From the NCBI GenBank assembly GCA_946641515.1, contig CAMPBT010000001.1, forward strand, positions 124,001-188,000: 64,000 nt of DNA, written 5' to 3'. Of the stretch, positions 27,157 through 34,809 are shown one piece after another. Every line of letters begins with the position of its first letter. Position 1 is the stretch's first letter. Made by a program: the position numbers and the translations under genes. The DNA comes from UBA3210 sp002363635. Lineage in GTDB: Bacteria; Bacillota_I; Bacilli_A; RFN20; CAG-449. The notes beneath the pieces were generated by a model. The model did no database searches. It had not been told where the DNA came from and worked only from the letters and a program-made list of their open reading frames with translations.

Positions 27157-27157
27157 T

Positions 27158-28705
27158 ATGGGCGCTAAAATCGGTAGTGAAAAATTAGGTAACCTATATT
27201 CAGGAGGACCTGTCCGTAAAAGAAGAGAATGGCGTGGACTTAAAGATACAATATATGATTTCTTTAGATGGCTTGGAATTATGTTAATGCTAGGCAAGTT
27301 CATTGTTCGTCCAAGAAACTTAAAAGCGATGTTTAGATATAGATGGATGAGTAACTATTTATTCGTCCCTATGATGATTGATAGACACACAGTTGGCTTA
27401 AGAGGTGAACAACTTCGTATTGCTCACGCAGAATACGACTTAGTTGCTAAAGACGTTGCTCAATTACTTGGAGACTGCTTTAGAGCAGATAAAAGATGTG
27501 GTAACGATAAGAAATTCTCTAAGAAAATTGTTATTCTTGATGAAAATGAAATGTTTACAATTATGTGCGGTTTCCCTAATTTAAAATGTGTTTCTTGGGA
27601 AACAGCAGCTTGCTACGTATCAGTATTATTAAATGGGGCTTCTATGACTCATTACTTAGATGTAGTACAGCAAATGGGTTTACCAGGGGATGTTTGTCCT
27701 ATGCCTGCAGCAGAAGCTGGTATTGTAATTGATGATGACGCTCCAATTTATGGTGCTTGTGCAGTTCAATGTAATACAACATGTGACGGCTCTTTAATGG
27801 GAAACGGTGTTATGAGTCGTTTCTACGAAAGAAACGGAATCCCTTGTTTCCAAATTGCTGCTCCATTAAGACATACTGAAGATGGCGTTCAAGATTATGC
27901 CGCACAAGAAATTAGAAATGCAATTAAGTTCATCGAAGATAACACTGGTGAAAAATGGAATTGGGATGCATATTTCAAAAATATTAAGAGATTCAATGCT
28001 GAAAACAAACATAGATTTGGTTGGATGGAAATGTCTAGAACTAAATATCCACAGGTCTTTGGCGCTAACTTAGCTTTATATGCAGAAACTACATATATGG
28101 CAGTTGCAGGTAGAGCACCAGCATTCTTAAAAGCTGATGAAAAGATTACAAAATTAGCAGAAAAAGCATATAAAAAACAAAATTTAGTAGTTAAAGAACA
28201 TCGCCATAGAGCAATTATTTGGGGCGTTCAAGCTCAATACTATACTGACTTCTTACCATGGCTTCAAAACTGCTGGGGTATCTTACCATTAGTTGATATG
28301 TTATCTTTAGTCTATTTTGAAAAATGTTCAGAAAATGATAAAGATCAAGCAATTTACGATATTGCTAAGCTATACCAAGAAATGATCATGAGAAATAGAA
28401 CTCATGGTGGTTACGAAGTTCTTCTTGATGACTTATGGAGATTTGTTGAATATTATAACGCAGATATGGTTATTTTATGGGAACACATCTCATGTAAGGC
28501 TCTTGATGGTATGCATGGTTTATTTGAAGAAAGAGCAAGAGAACACGGCGTTAAATTAGTTTGGGTTAACCACGACTTAATGGATCCACGTGTTGTTAAA
28601 CGCCAAGCAATTAGAGATGACGTCAATAGATATATGAGATCTGTTTTAAGAGAAGAACCATTAGATCCTACTCTTGAAAACATTGACGATGAAAAATCAT
28701 ATTAG
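27158..28705 (+). CDS. 2-hydroxyacyl-CoA dehydratase-type protein, HgdA-like large subunit
   Basis: 515 aa, starting at ATG 27158 behind GGGAGG, one base after the previous stop. The first 75 residues form a basic N-terminal extension with one hydrophobic stretch (I-M-L-M-L-G-K-F). Then comes the dehydratase-like fold with D-V-C-P-M-P-A-A-E and A-C-A-V-Q-C-N-T-T-C-D-G, the latter a dense cysteine cluster. A late W-E-H-I-S-C-K-A-L-D-G segment parallels the third cysteine region of the family. It likely forms a heterodimer with the HgdB-like protein. Longer than ordinary HgdA (about 420-480 aa). Confidence 0.78.
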   Translation: MGAKIGSEKLGNLYSGGPVRKRREWRGLKDTIYDFFRWLGIMLMLGKFIVRPRNLKAMFRYRWMSNYLFVPMMIDRHTVGLRGEQLRIAHAEYDLVAKDVAQLLGDCFRADKRCGNDKKFSKKIVILDENEMFTIMCGFPNLKCVSWETAACYVSVLLNGASMTHYLDVVQQMGLPGDVCPMPAAEAGIVIDDDAPIYGACAVQCNTTCDGSLMGNGVMSRFYERNGIPCFQIAAPLRHTEDGVQDYAAQEIRNAIKFIEDNTGEKWNWDAYFKNIKRFNAENKHRFGWMEMSRTKYPQVFGANLALYAETTYMAVAGRAPAFLKADEKITKLAEKAYKKQNLVVKEHRHRAIIWGVQAQYYTDFLPWLQNCWGILPLVDMLSLVYFEKCSENDKDQAIYDIAKLYQEMIMRNRTHGGYEVLLDDLWRFVEYYNADMVILWEHISCKALDGMHGLFEERAREHGVKLVWVNHDLMDPRVVKRQAIRDDVNRYMRSVLREEPLDPTLENIDDEKSY

Positions 28706-28723
28706 TGAAAGGAATTATATAAA

Positions 28724-29524
28724 ATGAAATATTTTGGTGGTTGTGATTCAGGTAGTACATATACAAAATGTGTAATTATCGACGAAAATGGAAAAATGGT
28801 GGCAGATGTTACTTTAAGATCAAGAATTAATTCAGTTTTATCTGCTCAAGATGCTTTAGATCAGGCAGTTGCAAAAGTTCCTGAACTTAAATCCGCTCAA
28901 GATTTAGCATATTTAGTTGGTACAGGATATGGTAGAAATAAAGTTCCTTTTGCAGATGAAAACATTTCTGAAATTTCTTGCCACGCTATGGGTGTACACG
29001 TCGCAGACCCATCAGTAAAAGCAATTATTGATATTGGTGGACAAGACGTTAAAGGTATTGCAGTAGATAAAGATGGTACAGTTTTAAACTTTGCTATGAA
29101 CGATAAATGTGCTGCGGGTACTGGTAGATTCTTCGAAGCAATGGCAAGAGCATTTGAAATGAACTTAGATGAATTCTCAAATTTATCATTAAAAGCAAAG
29201 AATATCATTCCTATTACTGCTCAATGTACAGTATTCGCTGAATCAGAAGTCATTTCACTTGTCGGTGAAGGTAAACCAATGGATGAAATTGCTGCAGGTA
29301 TTGAATTCTCAGTTGCAAAACGTTGTTTCGTTATGGCAAAGAAAGCTGGTGCAGTTGATTCAATTACATTAACTGGTGGATGTGCTAAAAACGCTGGCTT
29401 AAAAGATGCTATTCAAAGAGTTCTTAGATTAAAAGTAATCGATTTACCAATTGACCCTCAATTAATGGGTGCTCTTGGTGCAGCAGAATTTGCTAGACAA
29501 AAAGGACTAGCAGAAGGTAATTAA
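28724..29524 (+). CDS. acyl-CoA dehydratase-type activase (HgdC/BcrAD/BadFG ATPase)
   Basis: A 266-aa ASKHA-fold ATPase. The phosphate loop reads G-C-D-S-G-S-T-Y-T-K, the nucleotide motif D-I-G-G-Q-D-V-K, and the [4Fe-4S] ligands between subunits are Cys in N-D-K-C-A-A-G-T-G-R-F and Cys in I-T-A-Q-C-T-V-F-A-E-S-E. The C-terminal G-G-C-A-K-N motif is also present. The dimer hydrolyses ATP to push one electron into the partner protein at very low potential. It follows the two presumed partners by 18 bp and is the electron donor of this system. Confidence 0.92.
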   Translation: MKYFGGCDSGSTYTKCVIIDENGKMVADVTLRSRINSVLSAQDALDQAVAKVPELKSAQDLAYLVGTGYGRNKVPFADENISEISCHAMGVHVADPSVKAIIDIGGQDVKGIAVDKDGTVLNFAMNDKCAAGTGRFFEAMARAFEMNLDEFSNLSLKAKNIIPITAQCTVFAESEVISLVGEGKPMDEIAAGIEFSVAKRCFVMAKKAGAVDSITLTGGCAKNAGLKDAIQRVLRLKVIDLPIDPQLMGALGAAEFARQKGLAEGN

Positions 29525-29526
29525 TT

Positions 29527-29745
29527 ATGGGTACAGCTTTAATTATCTTAAGCTGGGTTTTATTCCCAGGTTTAGGCCTTCCTTTATGGGCAAGTATTGT
29601 TTTAACAGTTGTTGGAGGATTAATTGCATTCTTTGCATTATTATTCATTGTTTATTTCTTCAATTTAGATATGAAGTTAACAAGCAAACTATATCCTTTA
29701 TTACAAAAACATTACGATAAGATTAAAAGAAATCGTCAAATTTAA
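29527..29745 (+). CDS. small membrane protein, 72 aa
   Basis: Two hydrophobic helices (about 3-23 and 25-47: L-I-I-L-S-W-V-L-F-P-G-L-G-L-P and G-G-L-I-A-F-F-A-L-L-F-I-V-Y-F) followed by a basic C-terminal tail. No family is recognised. It lies 2 bp after the activase and 3 bp before the CdhC-like gene, so it belongs to the operon and may anchor the complex to the membrane (inference). Confidence 0.65.
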   Translation: MGTALIILSWVLFPGLGLPLWASIVLTVVGGLIAFFALLFIVYFFNLDMKLTSKLYPLLQKHYDKIKRNRQI

Positions 29746-29748
29746 TTT

Positions 29749-30453
29749 ATGAAGATTTACGATGAAGTTATAAAAAATATTAGTGCACTAGTATCTTCTA
29801 GTGCACCGATAACTTTAGATAAATCATCAGCGTGGAATGAAACTGATCAAAATGAAATCATTTTTAAGAATGAGACTGCTTATGAGCTAGGAGAGAGTTC
29901 TTTATATTCTTTAAGTGGAATTATGCTAACTTCTTCTGAAAGTCTTGTTAAAGATGATGAAATTGTTTTAATTGGTCAAGATTTAAATGAAATAAAAAAA
30001 GATACTCCTTATGCTCGTATCGTTTTAGCGCGTGTAAACGATAAACTTATGGGAGAAGGAAATGCTATTTATCAAAACATTAGAAAGATAGATTATACTC
30101 GTTATCATATCTTCCCAGAAGGATTTATGATGAGAATTTCTTCAATGAATCAAAGAGAGACTGTTAGAGTTTCTTCTAAAGCATTAAAGAAAGGAATGAA
30201 TTTTTCTTCTGTAGGTCAATTATTCATTGATAAATATAAATCTCATCCTGCAGTAGAAGCGGTGAAGATTATCTTTATTAATACAGATGATTTTAAATAT
30301 GATGAATTATCTAAGTTATTAGTAAGAACAGAAAACATTACTAAAGCATTAGATCATTTAGTAAATAAAGTTAAAATGGATTGCCATTCTTGTGCATTAC
30401 AAGTAGTTTGTAATGAAGTAGAGAATATGGTTAAAGAAGATTTTAAAAAGTAA
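29749..30453 (+). CDS. acetyl-CoA synthase (CdhC)-like protein lacking the usual A-cluster domain
   Basis: 234 aa. Residues about 40-185 resemble a middle domain of the CODH/ACS beta subunit: Y-E-L-G, then I-V-L-I-G-Q-D-L-N-E, the Y-H-I-F-P-E-G-F segment, M-N-Q-R-E-T-V-R-V-S-S-K-A-L-K-K-G, and V-G-Q-L-F-I-D. The canonical A-cluster ligand region (C-x2-C-x8-C-x9-C) is missing. Instead the C-terminus has D-C-H-S-C-x5-C-N-E-V-E (Cys212, 215, 221), a compact possible metal site. It is the last gene of the CooT/CooC/double-cubane operon. The assignment rests on remembered family motifs and needs a profile search; function unknown. Confidence 0.65.
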   Translation: MKIYDEVIKNISALVSSSAPITLDKSSAWNETDQNEIIFKNETAYELGESSLYSLSGIMLTSSESLVKDDEIVLIGQDLNEIKKDTPYARIVLARVNDKLMGEGNAIYQNIRKIDYTRYHIFPEGFMMRISSMNQRETVRVSSKALKKGMNFSSVGQLFIDKYKSHPAVEAVKIIFINTDDFKYDELSKLLVRTENITKALDHLVNKVKMDCHSCALQVVCNEVENMVKEDFKK

Positions 30454-30459
30454 AATAAA

Positions 30460-30493
30460 ACCAGTTCACATAAAAAGTGAGCTGGTATTTTTT
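30460..30493. terminator. bidirectional terminator after the double-cubane operon
   Basis: ACCAGTTCAC (30460-30469) and GTGAGCTGGT (30477-30486) pair around an ATAAAAA loop, with T6 on the right and an A-run on the left. It also serves the convergent glycosyltransferase pair. Confidence 0.85.
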
Positions 30494-31820
30494 ATTTAGA
30501 ATATGAAGTTTCTACTTTTGTGTTATCACTATGAGGGATAGTCTTCCATCCAAGATTCTTAGAGAAGAAAGCTTGAATATCAATTGGGAATTGTAAGAAG
30601 AGGAAGAGTGGCCAAAGGATACATAAGATAATCTTTTTGAATATGCTAACTCCTTGGACTCTTTTTCCTGCAGCGATAAAGCATGCTGCAGCTTCAAATA
30701 TTGTTACGATACAATAAATTATTATACTTCTTAACGATGTGATTAAATATCCACTTGAAGTAAGAATATTTAAATTGTTTGAAATAAATGCATCATATAA
30801 TGTAACGTTAGAATCAATTAATGGTGCAATTGATAAGAATAATATTTGTAATATAGATAAAACTAAGTAATTAAGACATACAGGTAAAGTGTTGATTAAA
30901 ATGTCATATGAAGAGAAACGATGCTTGTTTCCTTTAGAGAAGACATGTTTAATTAAATCACCGAGTCTAGCATAGAAAACTAGTAAGTGACCACGAGACC
31001 ATCTAACTCTTTGTCTCCACATAATGTGAGCGTTAGTTGGCTGTTCATCATAGAAGACTGCCGCATCACAATATTTAATCATATTATTGTCGATGATTTG
31101 ATCTGCTGAGAATTCCCAGTCTTCAGTTAATGTTACATATTTCCAACCGTTTTTTACTAATGAAGAAGGAATAACATAACCTGTACCTTGAACTCTTGTT
31201 GAACATCCTAAATCAGTTCTACCACGAGCTTCAAAAATGGATCCGATTGTGAAATATAGTCCATATAATCCAGAAATTAAATTTGTACCAAAATTTTTAG
31301 AGTTACGATATGAAGTAATAACATTATTTTTTCCATAATATTCAAATGCTTCATTCATTCTTGTGAAATAATCTTTTGCAACTATGTTATCTGCGTTGAA
31401 GAGAAAGAAACCATCAAAGTTTTGTGTACCATAATCTTCTTCGATTTTTTTGAAGAGATATCTAAATGCATATCCCATAGTTTTTTCATCTTCATTGTTA
31501 TATTCATAAACATGGACTTTTTTACCATAAGAACGAGCGATTTCTGCTGTTTTATCTGTACAGTTATGTGCAATGACGAAGATTTCTAATTTGTCTTGAG
31601 GATAATTAGTTTCTAAAATAGAATTGATTAATCCTCCTACAACTAATTCTTCATTACGTGCAGGAATAATTAATCCATAACGATTTCTAACTTCAGTTTT
31701 TGGATATTTCTTCTTTTTGAAGAAACCAATTATTGCAAATATTACATAATGAATTGTTAGTAATCCAAATATTCCAAAAATAATGCTAAATACCAAATTT
31801 ACAATTTCAATATATTTCAT
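30492..31820 (-). CDS. glycosyltransferase family 2, membrane-bound
   Basis: 442 aa. An N-terminal helix is followed by a GT-A domain: I-I-P-A-R-N-E-E near 50, I-A-H-N-C-T-D-K-T, a D-x-D-like N-A-D-N near 145, the acceptor T-E-D-W-E-F near 235, and Q-R-V-R-W-S-R-G-H near 275. Three to four C-terminal membrane helices follow. This is the layout of processive beta-glycosyltransferases (BcsA/IcaA-like), which make polysaccharide or glycolipid at the cytoplasmic membrane. Its start ATG overlaps the stop region of the GT28-like gene (shared base 31820), so the two are coupled. Confidence 0.82.
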   Translation of the reverse strand: MKYIEIVNLVFSIIFGIFGLLTIHYVIFAIIGFFKKKKYPKTEVRNRYGLIIPARNEELVVGGLINSILETNYPQDKLEIFVIAHNCTDKTAEIARSYGKKVHVYEYNNEDEKTMGYAFRYLFKKIEEDYGTQNFDGFFLFNADNIVAKDYFTRMNEAFEYYGKNNVITSYRNSKNFGTNLISGLYGLYFTIGSIFEARGRTDLGCSTRVQGTGYVIPSSLVKNGWKYVTLTEDWEFSADQIIDNNMIKYCDAAVFYDEQPTNAHIMWRQRVRWSRGHLLVFYARLGDLIKHVFSKGNKHRFSSYDILINTLPVCLNYLVLSILQILFLSIAPLIDSNVTLYDAFISNNLNILTSSGYLITSLRSIIIYCIVTIFEAAACFIAAGKRVQGVSIFKKIILCILWPLFLFLQFPIDIQAFFSKNLGWKTIPHSDNTKVETSYSK

Positions 31821-33004
31821 TATTTATCTCCTTTATCTTCAACAGTCAATGAAGGATATTTCTTTAAAAGAGCATCATAAATAATGTCAGCAGTAGCTTC
31901 TGCTCCATAATTATCATGATGTTTTAATGCTTTTTCTTCATATGGCTTTAATTTTTCAGGATGCGCAACAAAGTCTTTAATTAATTCGATTATTTTATCA
32001 ACTTCGAATTCTTTAATTGCGCAGCCAACATCTTCTAGATAATATTTACCAATATTCTTTTCAATTGTTGTTGCAAAGTTAGTGATAATTGAAGGGTGGC
32101 CAAAGAATGTAGGCTCAGCGATGATATTACCACTTTTGCCACAGAATAAATCACAACTTGCTTGGTATTCAAGCATGTTTGTAGTAAATCCTAATGGGAT
32201 GAATGTTACTTCATCAGTAACTTCTAATTTATTTAATCTATCGACGAGTTCTTGATTCTTACCACAAACTGCAATAACAGTAAGAGGTAAATGTTCTTTT
32301 GTTAACTTTTCGCATAATGGTTCAAGTTTACCAATACCATATCCACCTTCTGCAATAACAATAGTGAATTTGTCTTCAGGTAAACCGAGTTTTCTACGGT
32401 TAACTTTCTTATCCATAGGAATATCGAATGCTTCATTTCTAATTAAGAAAGGAACTAATTTTAAATTTTCTTTGTTAACGACATGTTTGTATTTCTTTAA
32501 TGCAGAATTGTAGCCTCGTTCAAAAGATATTAAATATAAATCAGAACGATACATAAATAAGTTGTTCATTAAGACATCAGGACAATACATAATTGTTAAT
32601 GGCTTATTTTCTTTAATGTGTTCAGCATAATAATTTGTTGCCCAGTGTGTAGAGAAAACAGCATCAACATTTAAACTTTCTAAGTATTCTCTACCTTCTT
32701 TTGTTGAACCAGGAACCTTATATCTAAATGTTCCCCAGTTTGATAGAGTAATACCCCAAAACTGCATGTTAAAAGTTTCCCAATAACCATATGCTCGACT
32801 TAAACTATAATGTTTAACTGATTTAATAAGTAAATTTTGAAATTTATTTAATCTTTTTGTGTTTGCTTCTTTATAGAAGTTGATTCTAACAACATCAACT
32901 TTATCTCCGTATTTTTTTTCAAAAGTTTCCGCGACCGCTCTTAAGGGCATAATGTGACCTAGCCCAGCTTCTACTTCTGGAAAAAGAATTCTTACTTTTC
33001 TCAT
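31820..33004 (-). CDS. GT28-like glycosyltransferase (MurG / MGDG-synthase type)
   Basis: 394 aa with a GT-B fold. The N-terminal V-E-A-G-L-G-H-I-M-P-L-R-A resembles the G-x-G-H loop of MGDG synthase and diglucosyl-diacylglycerol synthase. The C-terminal nucleotide-sugar region has V-I-A-E-G-G-Y-G-I-G-K, F-I-P-L-G-F-T-T-N-M-L-E-Y, and C-G-K-S-G-N-I-I-A-E-P. It probably transfers a hexose from a UDP-sugar to a lipid acceptor at the membrane. Together with the coupled GT2 enzyme it suggests glycolipid or lipid-linked glycan assembly. Specific product unknown. Confidence 0.78.
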   Translation of the reverse strand: MRKVRILFPEVEAGLGHIMPLRAVAETFEKKYGDKVDVVRINFYKEANTKRLNKFQNLLIKSVKHYSLSRAYGYWETFNMQFWGITLSNWGTFRYKVPGSTKEGREYLESLNVDAVFSTHWATNYYAEHIKENKPLTIMYCPDVLMNNLFMYRSDLYLISFERGYNSALKKYKHVVNKENLKLVPFLIRNEAFDIPMDKKVNRRKLGLPEDKFTIVIAEGGYGIGKLEPLCEKLTKEHLPLTVIAVCGKNQELVDRLNKLEVTDEVTFIPLGFTTNMLEYQASCDLFCGKSGNIIAEPTFFGHPSIITNFATTIEKNIGKYYLEDVGCAIKEFEVDKIIELIKDFVAHPEKLKPYEEKALKHHDNYGAEATADIIYDALLKKYPSLTVEDKGDK

Positions 33005-33164
33005 AATAATTCCCCATGATGTATTTATTAAAATAAATACTCAGTGTTTTTAATTTACACTATGTAAGGCGTTTTTTCAAGTTTTAACACTATTTATTAA
33101 CACACAAATGTCTAATGCTGCACATTAAAATTGTTTTTGATAATTATTATGATTTTGTTTTTTG

Positions 33165-33192
33165 TTAACATAAGATAAATATCTTGTATAAT
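33165..33192 (+). promoter_or_regulatory. promoter of the Fer4_19/GNAT and AlkD-like genes
   Basis: TTAACA (33165-33170) and TATAAT (33187-33192) with 16 bp between. ATAGGTAGGATATG follows as leader with the ribosome site. Confidence 0.6.
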
Positions 33193-33218
33193 GAAATAAA
33201 TAGGTAGGATATGTAATT

Positions 33219-33716
33219 ATGGATGAAATTAAAAAATATGTTGGAAAAGATATTATTGTTTATTTTGACAAGTCTAAATGCGTTCATAGTACTAACTGTG
33301 TAAAAGGTTTAAGTAGTGTCTTTGATGTAAAGAAAAAACCATGGGTAAATCCTGATAATGATTTTAGTATTAGAATTGCCAAAATTATAGATAGATGTCC
33401 TAACCACGCTTTAACTTATGAAATTATTAATAAAGAACCAAGTCTCAAATATTTATTAAGTGAAGAGAATTTAGAAAGTGAAGTATTTCATAATAATATT
33501 ATGATTGGTAAATGCGAATTTAATAAACGTAATAATGATTTAATTATTATCCATACAGAAGTTAATCCTAAATATGGTGGACTAGGCATTGCTAAAAAAT
33601 TAGTTAATGAAGTTGTTTCTTATGCTAGAAAGAATAATTATAAAATTGTTTCATTATGTTCATACGCAAAGACAATGTTAAATAGCGATGAACAGTTTAA
33701 AGATGTATTGAGGTAA
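33219..33716 (+). CDS. fusion of a ferredoxin-like (YjdI/Fer4_19) domain and a YjdJ-like GNAT domain
   Basis: 165 aa. Residues 1-75 match the YjdI-type domain: D-K-S-K-C-V-H-S-T-N-C-V-K-G-L, V-F-D-V-K-K-K-P-W-V and R-C-P-N-H-A-L, giving cysteines for one Fe-S cluster. Residues 85-165 match the small CG-type N-acetyltransferase YjdJ: L-I-I-I-H-T-E-V-N-P-K-Y-G-G-L-G-I-A-K-K-L-V, with the acetyl-CoA loop in G-G-L-G-I-A. In E. coli these are separate adjacent genes. Its function is unknown. It ends 2 bp before the AlkD-like gene. Confidence 0.75.
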   Translation: MDEIKKYVGKDIIVYFDKSKCVHSTNCVKGLSSVFDVKKKPWVNPDNDFSIRIAKIIDRCPNHALTYEIINKEPSLKYLLSEENLESEVFHNNIMIGKCEFNKRNNDLIIIHTEVNPKYGGLGIAKKLVNEVVSYARKNNYKIVSLCSYAKTMLNSDEQFKDVLR

Positions 33717-33718
33717 TA

Positions 33719-34384
33719 ATGAATTATAAAGAATTAGTTAAATATCTCTTTGATAATAGAGATGAAAAATATGGAGAATTTACTAAAAAAATATCTAATA
33801 GCGATTATAAAACAATCGGTATTCGTCTTCCTATGCTAAGAAAAATAATTAAAGATCTTACTTCTGATAGTGAACTTAAATTAGAAGAATTTGAAGTAGG
33901 AAAATACCAAGAGATTGATATTATTTATTTTGTAGTTAATGTTAATAGATTAAAAGATAATAAAGATAAATTAGCGTTCTTAGAAAGAGAAGTTCATAAA
34001 GCTCGTTCTTGGGCAGTAACTGATTCTATAGCAGTATATTTTAAAAAATTAAGTTTTGATGATTATTACGAATTTTTTAAAAAAGTAAGTAAATCTAAAT
34101 ATGTTTATGCTAGGAGAATGGGATACGTACTTGGTTTAAAATTTGTCAGAGATAAAAATATTTTAAAAACATTTACTTCAATTAAAGATAATGAAGATTA
34201 TATGGTTATGATGGGGGAAGCATGGTTAATTGCCACTGTTGCAATCTATTATCCAGATGAATGTTATGAATATTTATTATCTTTAAATGATATGACTTTA
34301 AAAAGAAAAGTTATTTCAAAAATGGTCGATTCTTATCGAATTTCGAGTGAAATTAAAGAAAAATTCAAATTATTAAGAGAATAA
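33719..34384 (+). CDS. DNA alkylation repair (AlkD-like, HEAT-repeat) protein
   Basis: 221 aa, all-helical. M-N-Y-K-E-L-V-K-Y-L-F and I-G-I-R-L-P-M-L-R-K-I-I-K-D-L open the family pattern; A-R-S-W-A-V-T-D-S and Y-A-R-R-M-G-Y-V-L-G-L lie in the central HEAT repeats; M-M-G-E-A-W-L-I-A-T follows. AlkD glycosylases remove bulky N3/N7-alkylpurines without base flipping. Several family members are untested, so repair activity is inferred. Forms an operon with the ferredoxin-like/GNAT gene. Confidence 0.8.
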   Translation: MNYKELVKYLFDNRDEKYGEFTKKISNSDYKTIGIRLPMLRKIIKDLTSDSELKLEEFEVGKYQEIDIIYFVVNVNRLKDNKDKLAFLEREVHKARSWAVTDSIAVYFKKLSFDDYYEFFKKVSKSKYVYARRMGYVLGLKFVRDKNILKTFTSIKDNEDYMVMMGEAWLIATVAIYYPDECYEYLLSLNDMTLKRKVISKMVDSYRISSEIKEKFKLLRE

Positions 34385-34413
34385 GTTCTACTTCAAAGTA
34401 GGACTTTTTATTT
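34383..34413 (+). terminator. terminator of the AlkD-like gene
   Basis: AGTTCTACTT and AGTAGGACTT form a stem (one wobble) around TCAA, followed by T5. The rest of the gap to 34805 holds the sRNA locus described separately. Confidence 0.8.
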
Positions 34414-34490
34414 ACGGATTACATTGTATTGTTCTTTAAAACGTATATAGCAGCATTGCTTTTGTTACATTTGTAAGATATTGGACTTTT

Positions 34491-34530
34491 TGTCCTACAT
34501 TTGTCTACTTTCTATATGTGGTATTATATA
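34491..34530 (+). promoter_or_regulatory. direct-repeat activator box and promoter A (sRNA1)
   Basis: TGTCCTAC (34491-34498) and TGTCTAC (34502-34508) begin 11 bp apart. The -10 is TATTAT or TATATA within 34522-34530. No -35 hexamer is present at the usual place, as expected for an activator-dependent promoter. The same box recurs at 37285 and 37456. Confidence 0.7.
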
Positions 34531-34533
34531 GCT

Positions 34534-34724
34534 ATCCTATTTAAGTCTCCCCCAATTATTTATAAATAGGATTCATAAGTTTTTTAAATCTTTCCCCGAT
34601 TTAGTAATTAACATGATAATATTCTTAATTTTGAAAGTTGAAAGCATTTAAAATAGAAAACTGTTAATTTATTAAAGGATTTAAAGCAAAAACCTCTTAG
34701 AACTGATGCTAAGAGGTTTTTTGT
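34534..34724 (+). ncRNA. predicted small RNA 1 with C-rich hairpin loops
   Basis: Stem 1: ATCCTATTTA (34534-34543) with TAAATAGGAT (34563-34572), a perfect 10 bp with the 19-nt loop carrying TCTCCCCCAAT. Stem 2: TAAATC (34585-34590) with GATTTA (34598-34603) and loop TTTCCCC. Terminator: CCTCTTAG (34693-34700) with CTAAGAGG (34709-34716) and T6. No ORF with a ribosome site is seen. C-rich loops in Gram-positive sRNAs commonly pair with Shine-Dalgarno sequences. The start of the RNA is estimated from the -10, so the 5' end is approximate. Confidence 0.7.
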
Positions 34725-34752
34725 TATTAAACATTTGCCTAATTTTTATATA
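34724..34752 (+). promoter_or_regulatory. possible promoter of the histidine kinase gene
   Basis: TTATTA (34724-34729) and TATATA (34747-34752) with 17 bp spacing, immediately after the sRNA1 terminator. A weak match. Confidence 0.35.
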
Positions 34753-34785
34753 TACTAATGGCAAAAATTATTAAATAGGAGTAAA

Positions 34786-34809
34786 ATGTATATAAAGGTA
34801 CATATATGA
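34786..34809 (+). CDS. possible seven-codon leader peptide overlapping the kinase start
   Basis: AGGAG (34777-34781) precedes ATG 34786; the frame reads M-Y-I-K-V-H-I and its TGA stop (34807-34809) overlaps the kinase ATG (34806-34808) as ATGA. Such an overlap would couple kinase translation to the leader. The kinase also has its own weaker AAAGG, so the leader may be chance. Confidence 0.3.
   Translation: MYIKVHI

Noticed and set aside
25957..29524. Classical 2-hydroxyglutaryl-CoA dehydratase for amino-acid fermentation
   Set aside because: No CoA-transferase, hydroxyglutarate dehydrogenase or acyl-CoA dehydrogenase gene is linked; the neighbours are nickel chaperones and a CdhC-like gene. 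The D-2-hydroxyacid dehydrogenase at 54148 is 25 kb away in a separate operon.
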